Of a DNA stretch of 64,000 nucleotides, positions 24,714 to 32,777 are shown piece by piece. The position numbers were made by a program, and so were the translations under genes. The notes beneath the pieces were generated by a model. It was not told the DNA's origin and made no database searches. It was given only the letters and a program-made list of their open reading frames with translations. The DNA comes from Desulfoluna limicola (GTDB taxonomy: Bacteria; Desulfobacterota; Desulfobacteria; Desulfobacterales; Desulfolunaceae): positions 5,213,501 through 5,277,500 of the forward strand of contig NZ_AP024488.1 of NCBI RefSeq assembly GCF_021654575.1, read 5' to 3'. How positions within the stretch are numbered: the stretch's first letter is position 1; every line of letters starts with the position of its first letter.

Positions 24714-25949
24714 TTACTCTTCGCTGGCCGCGGGGGTTTCAGTCCGGGCCGCTTGAATTTTTTCGTAGGCCGCCTTCATGGTTTCGGTGAGGCGATCAAT
24801 GTCCGCAGGTTTCTGGAGGTAAGCAAAGGCGCCCATTTCCAGGCATTTCCGGCGGTCGTCTTCGGAGCCGTGGCCGGTGAGGATGATCACCTCCACGTGG
24901 GGCCGCTCTGCCTTCATGTTTTTCAGGACATCGTACCCGTCCACGCCGGGCATTTTCAGGTCCAGGACCATGACATCGGTCTCCTCCTGGCCGGCGATGG
25001 TCAGGGCCTCTTCACCCCCGAAGGCCACAGATGTGGTCATTTCACGCATGCGAAGCCGCTCTGACAGGGTCTGGACGAACTCTTTTTCATCATCGACCAA
25101 AAGCACCCTGGGTGGGGTGGGGAGGTCGAAGTCATACAGGACGTTGGCTTTGTAGAATCCCTTGCCGATTCGGGTGGTCACGGAGGCAACGCCGCTGACC
25201 TTTGCCGCCTCGGCCTCCACCTTCTGCTTGAATTTGCTCAGCATCAGGACATTTTTATTGATGGTCACCGTCACATGCCCGTCTTTGGCCTCGGCTGTGA
25301 GCCCTTCCCCGGTTTCGATAAGGGTCTGTTCCACTTTGCAGGCCAGGATGAAGTCGGCCATAAGGCTTTTCGCTTCAGAGGGCTCCACCTCGATGCGGGA
25401 GAGGCTCTCGGTGATCAGGGCAAGGGCCTCCCGGACGGGGGTCTTGTCCGTGGGGATCACCAGGTCGTAAAGGGACGGGTCCCAGGCACTTTTTCCGTGG
25501 AGGCTGCTGCACCAGAGGTGGGCGGCCTCGTCCAGGGCTTGGATTTTCTGTGAGGCCTCCTTGCTCGACAGGTTCTGTGTCTCTTGGGCGCAGGCGATGC
25601 GTCGTTTCTTGTCGGTGGTGATGAGGGCCCGCAGAACCGGGGTCAGGGTCTCGGGGATCAGGTGGCCGCTGAGGCCGTAAAGGATGATGTTTTCGGACGA
25701 CAGCAGGGTGGCCAGGGTCAGTTTTACGGCGGCCAGCCCCTTTTCCCGCTCCTGGGTGAAGGTGTTGAAGGTCGGGGTCTGGCCCTTGACGATTTTAAGG
25801 AGTGACGCCTCTTTGAGGTTTTCCCGAGCAGCGGTGAGGGTGATGATCTCCCGGTCGGTGTATACCTTCATGTTGGTCGCACTGCTGAGGGCGTCCACGA
25901 TGTCGCCGCTTTGGCTGAAGGCGCCGTGGGTGATGGAGATGGATGGCAT
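24714..25949 (-). CDS. Degenerate cytidylate-kinase-like domain, BON-like domain and receiver fusion
   Basis: 411 residues from the ATG at 25949 (AAGGAG 8 bases upstream). Residues 1-185 follow the cytidylate-kinase-like (AAK-type) layout: strand SISITHGAFSQSG, then DREIITLTA, then RRIACAQETQNLSSKEASQKIQ and the conserved DPSLYDLVIPTDKTPVREAL. The P-loop, normally G-S-G-G-R or GKS/T, reads AFSQSGDIV and lacks the basic/Thr residues, so catalysis is doubtful and a nucleotide-sensing role is possible. Residues about 190-270 resemble a BON fold. Residues 281-400 are a complete receiver (Asp330, TGH, Lys380). First gene after a sigma-54 site, followed by a second receiver and the DASS transporter. 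Confidence 0.82.
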   Translation of the reverse strand: MPSISITHGAFSQSGDIVDALSSATNMKVYTDREIITLTAARENLKEASLLKIVKGQTPTFNTFTQEREKGLAAVKLTLATLLSSENIILYGLSGHLIPETLTPVLRALITTDKKRRIACAQETQNLSSKEASQKIQALDEAAHLWCSSLHGKSAWDPSLYDLVIPTDKTPVREALALITESLSRIEVEPSEAKSLMADFILACKVEQTLIETGEGLTAEAKDGHVTVTINKNVLMLSKFKQKVEAEAAKVSGVASVTTRIGKGFYKANVLYDFDLPTPPRVLLVDDEKEFVQTLSERLRMREMTTSVAFGGEEALTIAGQEETDVMVLDLKMPGVDGYDVLKNMKAERPHVEVIILTGHGSEDDRRKCLEMGAFAYLQKPADIDRLTETMKAAYEKIQAARTETPAASEE

Positions 25950-26004
25950 AAGCAACTCCTTAAGGGTGTGGTGATTGATGGATAACTTCATTTAAATTGA
26001 TGTT

Positions 26005-26021
26005 TGCAAGGGGCGTGCCAA
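26005..26021 (-). promoter_or_regulatory. Sigma-54 (-24/-12) promoter of the receiver-fusion/receiver/DASS operon
   Basis: On the minus strand the sequence is TTGGCACGCCCCTTGCA, with exact GG-N10-GC spacing and a near-perfect fit to the consensus TGGCACG-N4-TTGC(A/T). The predicted start near 25994 gives a leader of about 45 bases before the ATG at 25949. Confidence 0.85.
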
Positions 26022-26310
26022 GTAGGGGCAAGCCTGCCATGCAAGGGTTTCTTGTTTTCAGGGGCCCTGGGCACACCAAAAACAGAGACAAAATGAAACG
26101 ATTTGAATCAAACAAAAAGAAACAAAATGGAACGAGCCTCCGCACGGGGAGATGGCTCCGTGTAACATAGTAGAAATATCCTGTTAATTGTACTTGTTTT
26201 TTTGGGGGAACAGGCTTTCGAGTGGCAGGGGCGGCATGGGTGGGGAGTGGGGAGGTGATGCTCAGGCGTGACAATGCGCGCCATGAAACAGAACGATTCA
26301 GCTCAATATT
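26022..26310. other. Upstream region of the sigma-54 promoter, AT-rich
   Basis: About 290 bases without a gene. A segment TGGCTCCGTGTAACA at 26153-26167 resembles one half of the palindrome found upstream of the other sigma-54 sites, but the match is weak. The A-rich run at 26085-26130 could be bendable DNA between activator site and promoter. Confidence 0.4.
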
Positions 26311-26483
26311 GCCTCCGGCGGCCCTGCCGGGGGCCAAACTTTTGAAAAGTTTGATAAACAGGTTTTTAAAAATGATCCTTAGGTAGCCCACGAATGAACG
26401 GCGGATCTGATTTGTCCCGAGGAACGAGGGGCAAAGCGCATCCGCAACCCGCTTTCAAGGTGGCACACCTTGCCGCCGGAGGC
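26311..26483 (-). repeat. Intergenic repeat element, copy F
   Basis: A full copy in opposite orientation to the one at 9812. It starts GCCTCCGGCGGCCCTGCCGG and ends ACCTTGCCGCCGGAGGC. Both terminal arms are present, with the AAACTTTTGAAAAGTTTG, CCCGAGGAACGAGGGG and AAGGTGGCACACCTT blocks inside. Confidence 0.88.
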
Positions 26484-26637
26484 TTCTTTTCAACAATCAT
26501 GCTGAGCTGAATAAGGACCGGTTTTTTTTAACGCGGCCCGCGGAGGCATCGCTGGAATGGGTGGCATGAATCAAGCTTCCGGCAGATCGGATCCGACCCC
26601 TGAACGTTTCAGGAGGGGGCGAGCCCGTGATTTCAAG

Positions 26638-27237
26638 CTACCTGGGCAGGCTGAGGGTCAATGTGTCGCCGCTGCAGGTAAGGGTGGCGCCGAGGCTTTG
26701 GGCCAGGGGGGCGAGGGGCTCGGCCAGCTCTGCGGGCGACTGGGGCTGTATGGTGACAAGAAGGGTCGGGTCCTGGAGTGTCATCGTGACGCAGGGTCCC
26801 TCCGCCAGGGACGGGTCACAGGCGGCCTCAAGAAGTCGGTAGATCAGAAGCCGAAAGACGATGGGGTCGCAGCTGGCGACATGAGAGGGGGCAGGGGAGG
26901 CAAGCTGCGCGTGGAATTTTCGTTGCGTCAGGTGCACCACCTCGGCCACGGCGTTGCCGGCATCAAGGGGGGCGGGGCTGAGGTCCGTGGCATGGGCGAA
27001 GCTGTTGAGCTGGGTGAGGAGGGTTCGTCCCCGGCTCACCTGTGCCTCGATGGCCTTGATCCCCTTCTCAAGCTGTTCCGGGGGAAGGGGCTCGCCCTTT
27101 GCGAAGCGGAGCAGGTCTGAGAGGAGCCCCGCATGCTCGTTGATGATGGCCAGTACATTCATGAGGTCGTGGGTGGCCGGGGCCGTGACGGCCCCCATCA
27201 GTGTTGTGGTCTCGCGCTCTGAGGTGTGTTGGCTCAT
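26638..27237 (-). CDS. Short histidine-kinase-like protein (DHp-like plus degenerate ATPase domain)
   Basis: 199 residues, no membrane segment. Residues 20-45 (THDLMNVLAIINEHAGLLSDLL) line up with the phosphorylation helix of the full kinase two genes upstream (AHEINNPLAIINEKAGLMTDL) and keep the His. The C-terminal part has the size of an ATPase domain but lacks the N box, DxGxG and GLGL motifs, so it probably does not bind ATP. It could be a histidine phosphotransfer protein or an inhibitor of kinase dimers. The ATG overlaps the stop of the upstream receiver gene (ATGA), showing tight coupling. Confidence 0.7.
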   Translation of the reverse strand: MSQHTSERETTTLMGAVTAPATHDLMNVLAIINEHAGLLSDLLRFAKGEPLPPEQLEKGIKAIEAQVSRGRTLLTQLNSFAHATDLSPAPLDAGNAVAEVVHLTQRKFHAQLASPAPSHVASCDPIVFRLLIYRLLEAACDPSLAEGPCVTMTLQDPTLLVTIQPQSPAELAEPLAPLAQSLGATLTCSGDTLTLSLPR

Positions 27238-27596
27238 GGTGCAACGGCCTCCTGGAGTTTTTCCATCAGGTCCTCGATGGCAAGGGGTTTCATGAGGTAG
27301 TCCACAGCCCCCAGGCGCATGCCCTCCATTCCCTCCCGGGTGGACCCATGGCCGGTGAGGAGGATGACGGGCAGCTTCGGCGAGATCTGCCGGATCTGTT
27401 TTAAGGCCTCAAGGCCGTTCATGCCGGGCATCAGCAGATCCAGGATCACCACGTCAAAGGGCTGCTTCCGGATCAGGGCGAGGCCGGCTTCACCGTCTTC
27501 TGCCGTGGTGCTGGAGAATCCCCGGATTTCAAGGCGCTCTGCAAGGGTGGTAACAAACTCCGTTTCATCGTCAATGAGTAGAATTCGTGTGGTCAT
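27234..27596 (-). CDS. Single-domain response regulator
   Basis: 120 residues from the ATG at 27596, with GGAGG 8 bases upstream; it overlaps the end of the sensor kinase gene by 26 bases. A pure receiver: DD (9-10), Asp53 (VVILDLLMPGMNG), TGH switch, Lys in YLMKPLAIED. No output domain. It is likely the direct partner of the kinase at 27571 and of the short kinase-like protein that follows. Confidence 0.92.
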   Translation of the reverse strand: MTTRILLIDDETEFVTTLAERLEIRGFSSTTAEDGEAGLALIRKQPFDVVILDLLMPGMNGLEALKQIRQISPKLPVILLTGHGSTREGMEGMRLGAVDYLMKPLAIEDLMEKLQEAVAP

Positions 27597-29328
27597 GCTC
27601 CGGACCTCCATTGATGGTGTCGGTGGGGGGCTTTTCCGGCAGGGTCACGGTGAAGGTGGTGCCTTCTCCCTGGCGTGTGGACATGGCGATGGTGCCCCCG
27701 AGTTTCTTGATGATGCCGTATGTGATGGACAGGCCGAGCCCTGTGCCGTTCTCTTTTTTGGTGGAGAAGAAGGGGTCGAAAATATGCTTGGCCACCTCCT
27801 CGCTCATGCCGCAGCCGTTGTCTTCTACCGTCACGGCAACCCCGCCTTCCGCTACCGGTTGGGAGGTGACGGAGACCGATCCCCCATCTTCCACAGCGGC
27901 AAAGGCGTTGGTCAACAGGTTAAGAAACACCTGCTGGAGCTGGCCCCGGTCCGAAGAGATGGGGGCAAGGGTCTGGTCAAGGTTGAGGCGCATGTCCAAC
28001 TGACGGTAGATGGACTCACGTTCCAGGAACCCCATGACCTCATCTAAAATGTCGTTGATGGAAAGGGGCTCCATCACGGTGTCGAGTTTTCGGGCAAAGC
28101 CCAGGAGGCGGTGGGTGATGGTTTTGCAGCGGGAGACCGATCCGATGATGGCTTCGGTCAGTTTTATGATCCGTTCTTTGTGGGGGAAATCTCCGGCTGC
28201 CCCCATCAGGTCGGTCATGAGGCCCGCCTTTTCATTGATGATGGCCAGGGGGTTGTTGATTTCGTGGGCCACCCCGGCCGCAAGGCGACCGATGGAGGAG
28301 AGTTTCTGGGTGTGCTGCAGTTCGGTCAGGGCGGTCTCCCGGCGTTCATCCGACTCTTTGATGCGCCTGACAAGGGTGCCGGTCATCTTCATCACCATGA
28401 AGATGATGACCAGGAGGCTCACGGCATAGATCACAAGGGCATCTGACTTCATGGCGTACCAGGACCTCATGACCACCGAACGGGGCTTGGCGATGGCCAG
28501 GACATAGTTGGCGCTGGTAAAGCCCGAACAGGCGAGGAGGATCTGTCGGCCATCGGGATCGGTGGTTTCCGTGACGAAGGTGCTGCGGGTGCCTGTGGGG
28601 ATGTTAAGTCGGCATGGCTCCAGGGTTTTCCCGTAGAAGGTGGAGTCGGTCTGCAGGATGTTGTCGGAGCTGACCAGAAAGGCATCGCTTTCCGGAGAGA
28701 GGCCCAGGGTACCCAGGAGCTTGTAAAATCGATCGGTGTCTATGGTGGCGCGGATGATCCAGTTGGCGCCTTCATCGGTGTAGCGCTGCACGGCAATCAC
28801 GATGTGAGGGATCTTTCGGTGCCCCATGAAGACGTTGCTGATGTAGGAGCCCTTGACCAGAACCTCCTGGTAGGAACGCTGGCTGGCATAGTTTTTACCC
28901 AGCAGGTTGTAGGGCCCGGCGTAATTGACCAGGTCTCCGTCGGCATTGATGATGGCCAGGTCCACAAAGCCGCCCTGCTCGCTTTTGAGAACCCGGAGGA
29001 GGTGGTGGAGGGTTTGGTTGTCCAGGAGGTCTTCGTACTCGTAGGCATTGGCAATAAAGCGGACGGTGGAGAGGCGCTCTTCGAAGAAGAGCTCAAAGGA
29101 GTGTGTTGCCTTGCGGGCCGTATTGGCAAGGGGGGTGATCAGTTCGCTTCTCAGGTGGCGGCCGTACTGGAAGTGGTTGAGAACCCCCATGGCGGTTAAG
29201 GGGACAATGGTGACCACCAGCATGGTGATGATGATATTCCGGGTGAGGTTCCGGTAGTGTCCCGGAGAGTCCTCCCCCCCACTGAACAGGCTGTCAATGC
29301 TGAAGATAAGGTTACGGATGGTCCACAT
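27571..29328 (-). CDS. Membrane sensor histidine kinase with dCache-type periplasmic domain
   Basis: 585 residues from the ATG at 29328 (GGAAGGA 5 bases upstream); a GTG 8 codons earlier lacks a site. TM1 is about 31-51, a dCache-type sensor spans about 60-290 (with NYAGPYNLLGKNY and a WIIRATIDTDRF signature), and TM2 is about 297-315. The DHp helix has His355 (AGVAHEINNPL). The ATPase domain has N box (QQVFLNLLTNAFAAV), DNGCGM and GTGLGLSITYG. dCache domains of this type bind small ligands such as carboxylates or amino acids. In one operon with the NifX-like gene, a receiver and the short kinase-like protein. Confidence 0.92.
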   Translation of the reverse strand: MWTIRNLIFSIDSLFSGGEDSPGHYRNLTRNIIITMLVVTIVPLTAMGVLNHFQYGRHLRSELITPLANTARKATHSFELFFEERLSTVRFIANAYEYEDLLDNQTLHHLLRVLKSEQGGFVDLAIINADGDLVNYAGPYNLLGKNYASQRSYQEVLVKGSYISNVFMGHRKIPHIVIAVQRYTDEGANWIIRATIDTDRFYKLLGTLGLSPESDAFLVSSDNILQTDSTFYGKTLEPCRLNIPTGTRSTFVTETTDPDGRQILLACSGFTSANYVLAIAKPRSVVMRSWYAMKSDALVIYAVSLLVIIFMVMKMTGTLVRRIKESDERRETALTELQHTQKLSSIGRLAAGVAHEINNPLAIINEKAGLMTDLMGAAGDFPHKERIIKLTEAIIGSVSRCKTITHRLLGFARKLDTVMEPLSINDILDEVMGFLERESIYRQLDMRLNLDQTLAPISSDRGQLQQVFLNLLTNAFAAVEDGGSVSVTSQPVAEGGVAVTVEDNGCGMSEEVAKHIFDPFFSTKKENGTGLGLSITYGIIKKLGGTIAMSTRQGEGTTFTVTLPEKPPTDTINGGPEHDHTNSTH

Positions 29329-29674
29329 GGCGTCCTTCCACTGAGCGGTCACAGAGGATCTCCCCGGGGGAGAGGGTTCCTTGCAGGTGACGGTTTAGAG
29401 CCGTTTCCCACGGCCCGGCCACGCCATCGATCAGGGTGATTTTTTTCCAGGAGAGGAAGTGGTAATACTCCTCTTCAATGGCACCGCAGATGACGCAGGT
29501 GATGTTTTCCATGAGTATCAGGTGGCAGAGTTTCTCCGCGGCGCGGGGCAGCACCACGGTTTTGCCCTCCATTTCGCCGCTTTTCAGGCAGATGACAATG
29601 CGTGCTTCGCCGGCCAGATCAAAGCGGCAGGCCACCTCATCGGCGGCTATGGGGATGAGGATTTTTTTCAACAT
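29312..29674 (-). CDS. NifX/NafY-family (FeMo-cofactor-binding-like) small protein
   Basis: 120 residues with the pattern of the dinitrogenase iron-molybdenum cofactor biosynthesis family: KKILIPIAADEVACRFDLAGEARIVI, then PRAAEKLCHLILMENITCVICGAIEEEYYHFL and WKKITLIDGVAGPWETAL. Members bind metal-sulfur clusters or cofactors. No nitrogenase gene is in the window, and here it is coupled to a sensor kinase (17-base overlap), so it more likely has a signalling or metal-sensing role. It follows the sigma-54 activator gene by 32 bases. Confidence 0.82.
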   Translation of the reverse strand: MLKKILIPIAADEVACRFDLAGEARIVICLKSGEMEGKTVVLPRAAEKLCHLILMENITCVICGAIEEEYYHFLSWKKITLIDGVAGPWETALNRHLQGTLSPGEILCDRSVEGRHVDHP

Positions 29675-29706
29675 GGAGAAATCGTATCATGGGGTTTTAA
29701 ATTGTT

Positions 29707-31110
29707 TCAAGTGTTTATTCCATAGTGTTTCATTTTACGCCAAAGGGTGCTTCGGCCCCAACCGAGACGTTCTGCTGCCTGCTGTCGTTTGCCTCGGGCA
29801 TCCTTCAGGGCCTCCAATATCATGTCCCGTTCCGTGGTGGCCCAGGTCCGGGGTTGGGATGGTTCTGGCACGGGGGGCGTGTTGGAGGTGGGGGCTGTAT
29901 CGGGGCTGGGCGCGTCCGATACCGGTACCGGCGGAGGGTCCATCAGGTAGGCGGGAAGGTCTTCCACGCCGATGGTGGGTTCCGTGGCCATGCTGGCGGC
30001 AAATTCGACGATATTGCGCAGTTCCCTGACATTGCCGGTGAACCGGTAGTGGCTGAGGGTGGTGAGGGTCTCCTGGGAAAATCCGGTGATGCGTTTGCCC
30101 AGCTGTTTTCGGTAGACCTCCAGAAAGTGGTCCAGCAGGATGCGGATGTCGCCTTTGCGTTCCCGCAACGGGGGCAGGTGAATCCGTGCCACATTGAGGC
30201 GGAAGAGCAGGTCCTGCCTGAAGGTGCCATCGGCCACCATTTGGCTCAGGTTGCGGTGGGTGGCGGCGATGACGCGCACATTGGCGTGGAAGGGGCGCGT
30301 TTCCCCCAGGGGGTAGATCACTTGGTCATCTAAAAAAGTGAGGAGCTTCACCTGCAAGGGCAGGGGCAGGTCCCCTACCTCGGTAAGAAAGAGGGTGCCG
30401 TTGTGGGCCATGCGGAATCGGCCCGGCTTGCTCTCCACGGCGCCTGTAAAGGCCCCCTTGGCATGGCCGAAGAGTTCGCTCTCCAGAAGGGTCTCGGGCA
30501 GGGCGCCGCAGTTGATTTTGATAAAAGGCCCGCTCGTGCGGCTTGAGGTCTGGTGGATCGCTTCGGCCACCACGTCCTTGCCCGTGCCGGTCTCTCCGGT
30601 GATGAGGATGGATGCGTCGCTCTGGGCAAGGATGGGCAGGGTCTGAAACAGTTTCTCCATTTTCTCGCTGCGGCCGATGATCCCTTCGAAGCTGAAGGCC
30701 TGGTTTTTTTTGCTGTCGAGTTCCCGGACGGCCCGAAGGTCCTCGATGGTCTCCACGTACCCGGTAATGGTTCCGCTGGGGTCGGTCAGGGGGGCCAGGG
30801 TGAGTTTCACCGGCAGGCGAATACGGTCCCGGTTGATGATATCGCTCTCACAGGGCGTGGGGGCACTGATGGCACCTTTTTTGGTGGGGCAGTTCTCCAC
30901 GCAGGCTCGGCTGCGGACGATATGCCGGCAGGGGACACCGTAGGCCTCGCTTCGGGAAAACCCGGTGAGGGCTTCGAAGGCGCGGTTGAGCCAGACAACG
31001 TGCAGGTCTCTGTCCAAAACGGCCATGGCCAGGGGGACTTCATCCATGAGCTGGTCAAAGGAGAGTTCCTTGGAGAGAAGGTGGGCAATGGCTGGGGAGG
31101 GCACGGACAT
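29707..31110 (-). CDS. PAS-domain sigma-54-dependent transcriptional activator (Fis-type HTH)
   Basis: 467 residues. PAS domain at about 18-128 with a Cys cluster (Cys61, Cys70, Cys74; also Cys87). AAA+ domain at 142-370 with Walker A GETGTGKD (172-179) and the sigma-54 contact loop GAFTGA (219-224). The Walker B segment reads FLTEVGD where FLDEIGD is usual, so its Asp is Thr. A Pro/Ser/Thr-rich linker precedes a Fis-type helix-turn-helix (KRQQAAERLGWGRSTLWRKM). There is no receiver, so it senses directly, probably a redox or ligand cue through PAS. GAAGGAGT precedes the ATG. It heads the NifX-like/kinase/receiver operon and is divergent from the operon at 31720. Confidence 0.92.
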   Translation of the reverse strand: MSVPSPAIAHLLSKELSFDQLMDEVPLAMAVLDRDLHVVWLNRAFEALTGFSRSEAYGVPCRHIVRSRACVENCPTKKGAISAPTPCESDIINRDRIRLPVKLTLAPLTDPSGTITGYVETIEDLRAVRELDSKKNQAFSFEGIIGRSEKMEKLFQTLPILAQSDASILITGETGTGKDVVAEAIHQTSSRTSGPFIKINCGALPETLLESELFGHAKGAFTGAVESKPGRFRMAHNGTLFLTEVGDLPLPLQVKLLTFLDDQVIYPLGETRPFHANVRVIAATHRNLSQMVADGTFRQDLLFRLNVARIHLPPLRERKGDIRILLDHFLEVYRKQLGKRITGFSQETLTTLSHYRFTGNVRELRNIVEFAASMATEPTIGVEDLPAYLMDPPPVPVSDAPSPDTAPTSNTPPVPEPSQPRTWATTERDMILEALKDARGKRQQAAERLGWGRSTLWRKMKHYGINT

Positions 31111-31278
31111 GTGGGGACTCCTTCCTCTGGGTCCGGGAGATGGGCAAAGCCCGTCCGGATCGTTGCGGGCTGTCGAATCTCTATTTCATTGCCTACTCGT
31201 CTGGTGGTGTCAAGGGGCAAAGCTTAGGAGCCGTCAAAGCTGCGCCTGCTTTCGGTGAAAAGGCCCTCGAAAACCAAG

Positions 31279-31312
31279 CCTCCGGCGGCCGGGTGGGGCA
31301 CCTTGGAATGTG
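31279..31312 (+). repeat. Partial intergenic repeat, outer arm
   Basis: GCCTCCGGCGGCCGGGTG followed by GGGCACCTTGGAATG: the left arm of the dispersed element only, then unrelated sequence. A decayed or truncated copy. Confidence 0.6.
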
Positions 31313-31519
31313 GGGGGGGGATGCGATTTATCTCCCATGCTGGACGTTATTTACATATTGCCTTAAGCTTCAGACGGTTGAACCCACAGGCCTGCTTACC
31401 CGTTGAGGGGCAAATCTGTTTGTCACGTCCGCTCATTTGGATCGGCCAGCCGCTTGGCCGGCCAGGGGGCCTCGAGGTGCCTTTGGCTTCACGTCAGAGG
31501 AGACCAAGGTGTCAGGAAT

Positions 31520-31536
31520 GTTTACACCGTGTAAAC
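31520..31536. promoter_or_regulatory. Perfect palindrome, candidate activator-binding site
   Basis: GTTTACACCGTGTAAAC, two 8-base arms around one base. It lies 61 bases upstream of the -24 element at 31597, within reach of an enhancer-binding protein. Related sequences occur upstream of two other sigma-54 sites (37777-37791 and 41456-41470). Confidence 0.65.
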
Positions 31537-31596
31537 GTTGGAGGCTCAGGGGCTTTCCACAGGGCGGAATGGCCTGACATTTCAGACGGCACCCCA

Positions 31597-31612
31597 TGGC
31601 ACGCCTCTTGCT
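31597..31612 (+). promoter_or_regulatory. Sigma-54 promoter of the kinase/NtrC/kinase operon
   Basis: TGGCACGCCTCTTGCT matches the sigma-54 consensus with exact GG-N10-GC spacing. It is about 95-110 bases upstream of the ATG at 31720. Confidence 0.85.
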
Positions 31613-31719
31613 CTGATGACCGGGAGGATGGCTTTCAGGTGAAGGCCGGTTTTCCAGGAGGGAGGCCCATGGCCCCCACAAACGGCGACATGAATTCCAG
31701 GCAGGGAGGGTGGATGGGG

Positions 31720-32775
31720 ATGACCGTCATCGTGATTTCCGGAGGTGAGAGAACACAGGCCCAGGCCCTGGTGCGAGCCCTGGAGACAAGCTCCGGAAGC
31801 ACCGCCATGGATGATGAGGCCCTCATCTCCATGGCTGCAGAGGGGTGGGGCGGTGGGTCTCTGCTTTTCTCGTGGGCCCTTTGGGGCGCACATCCCCTGG
31901 CGGACCGGGTGGGAATGCAGAGGACCTGCGCCAAAGCCAAGGCATGTCGTGCCATGCTGACGGCCCTTGGGCAGGGCGTGAGGATTTTTCACGGGGACCT
32001 GGGGCACCTGCTGTATCGGTTTCCCGTCCCGGTGTACCGGGTGCTCTTGTCGGGAAAAGGGGAGGGCAGCGGCCAGGTCGGGGCGCGTCGCCGAAGGCGC
32101 CTCTTCGGTGAGAGTTTTCTCAGTCACGCTTTCTACGACATGCACCTCCCCTGCGGTTCGGATTCCGTGGGGGAGGAAGCCGGGGCGATTTTGGAACGCA
32201 CGGCCCTGGCCTTGGGGGATCCAGGTTGCCCCCTTTCCACAGAGTGTCTGCGGCTGGCCATTGACATGGCCGATGCGGAGCTGGACCTTGTGCATCGAGG
32301 CGTGGATGTGGAGTTTTGGGGCCATGATGGCAGGCTGACGGTGTGGAATCGATCCCCCCTTGGCAACCATGATCTCGAGGAGCGGGTACACCGCCTTTAT
32401 GCACTGGGAACGGCCACCTGCAGGCGGGGAATCCCGCCATTGATCTTTGACGAACGGTTGCCCTACACCCTGAGTACGAGGGTCGAGGGCGCGCGGAGCC
32501 TTGATGAGGCCGTGGCAGATGTCCGGGAGCGAAACGGCGCGCGACCGGCCTCGGCGAAAGCTGAGGTGGTGCTCCATGGCGGCATTGGCTGGGGGGAACG
32601 AATTCTCGTGGATTTTCCCGAGGCCCTGAGCGACCCCGAAGAGGTGGTGTGGCGCCTTGTGGCCCTTTACCCGGGGCGGCGGTTTATCCTCCCGGCGCCT
32701 CGTTATGCATGGGTGGTGTCACGCATGGGACTTGACGCGGGGAACCATGGGGTTCCCATGGGAGAAGGGAGATAA
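31720..32775 (+). CDS. Protein with divergent cytidylate-kinase-like N-terminus, signalling operon leader gene
   Basis: 351 residues from the ATG at 31720, with GGGAGGG 9 bases upstream; an in-frame ATG at 31714 is too close to that site and frames further upstream look non-coding. The N-terminus (TVIVISGGERTQAQALVRALE, then DDEALISMAAE) follows the layout of cytidylate-kinase-like domains (IxIS...GSG...IA..L...D.E.I..AAE) but without the phosphate-binding residues. It parallels the N-terminus of the receiver fusion at 24714. The remaining 200 residues are not recognised; there is no membrane segment or receiver. It ends 2 bases before a histidine kinase gene and directly follows a sigma-54 site. 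Function unknown; a nucleotide- or kinase-related regulatory role is inference. Confidence 0.65.
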   Translation: MTVIVISGGERTQAQALVRALETSSGSTAMDDEALISMAAEGWGGGSLLFSWALWGAHPLADRVGMQRTCAKAKACRAMLTALGQGVRIFHGDLGHLLYRFPVPVYRVLLSGKGEGSGQVGARRRRRLFGESFLSHAFYDMHLPCGSDSVGEEAGAILERTALALGDPGCPLSTECLRLAIDMADAELDLVHRGVDVEFWGHDGRLTVWNRSPLGNHDLEERVHRLYALGTATCRRGIPPLIFDERLPYTLSTRVEGARSLDEAVADVRERNGARPASAKAEVVLHGGIGWGERILVDFPEALSDPEEVVWRLVALYPGRRFILPAPRYAWVVSRMGLDAGNHGVPMGEGR

Positions 32776-32777
32776 CG

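Noticed and set aside
26461..26475. TGGCACACCTTGCC as a sigma-54 site (also in other repeat copies)
   Set aside because: Spacing between GG and GC is two bases too short; it is part of the repeat arm AAGGTGGCACACCTTGCC.
31582..32577. 331-codon open frame opposite the cytidylate-kinase-like gene
   Set aside because: Considered as the true gene because the sense protein is poorly recognised. Rejected since the sense frame has a good ribosome binding site, follows a sigma-54 site and ends 2 bases before the kinase gene.
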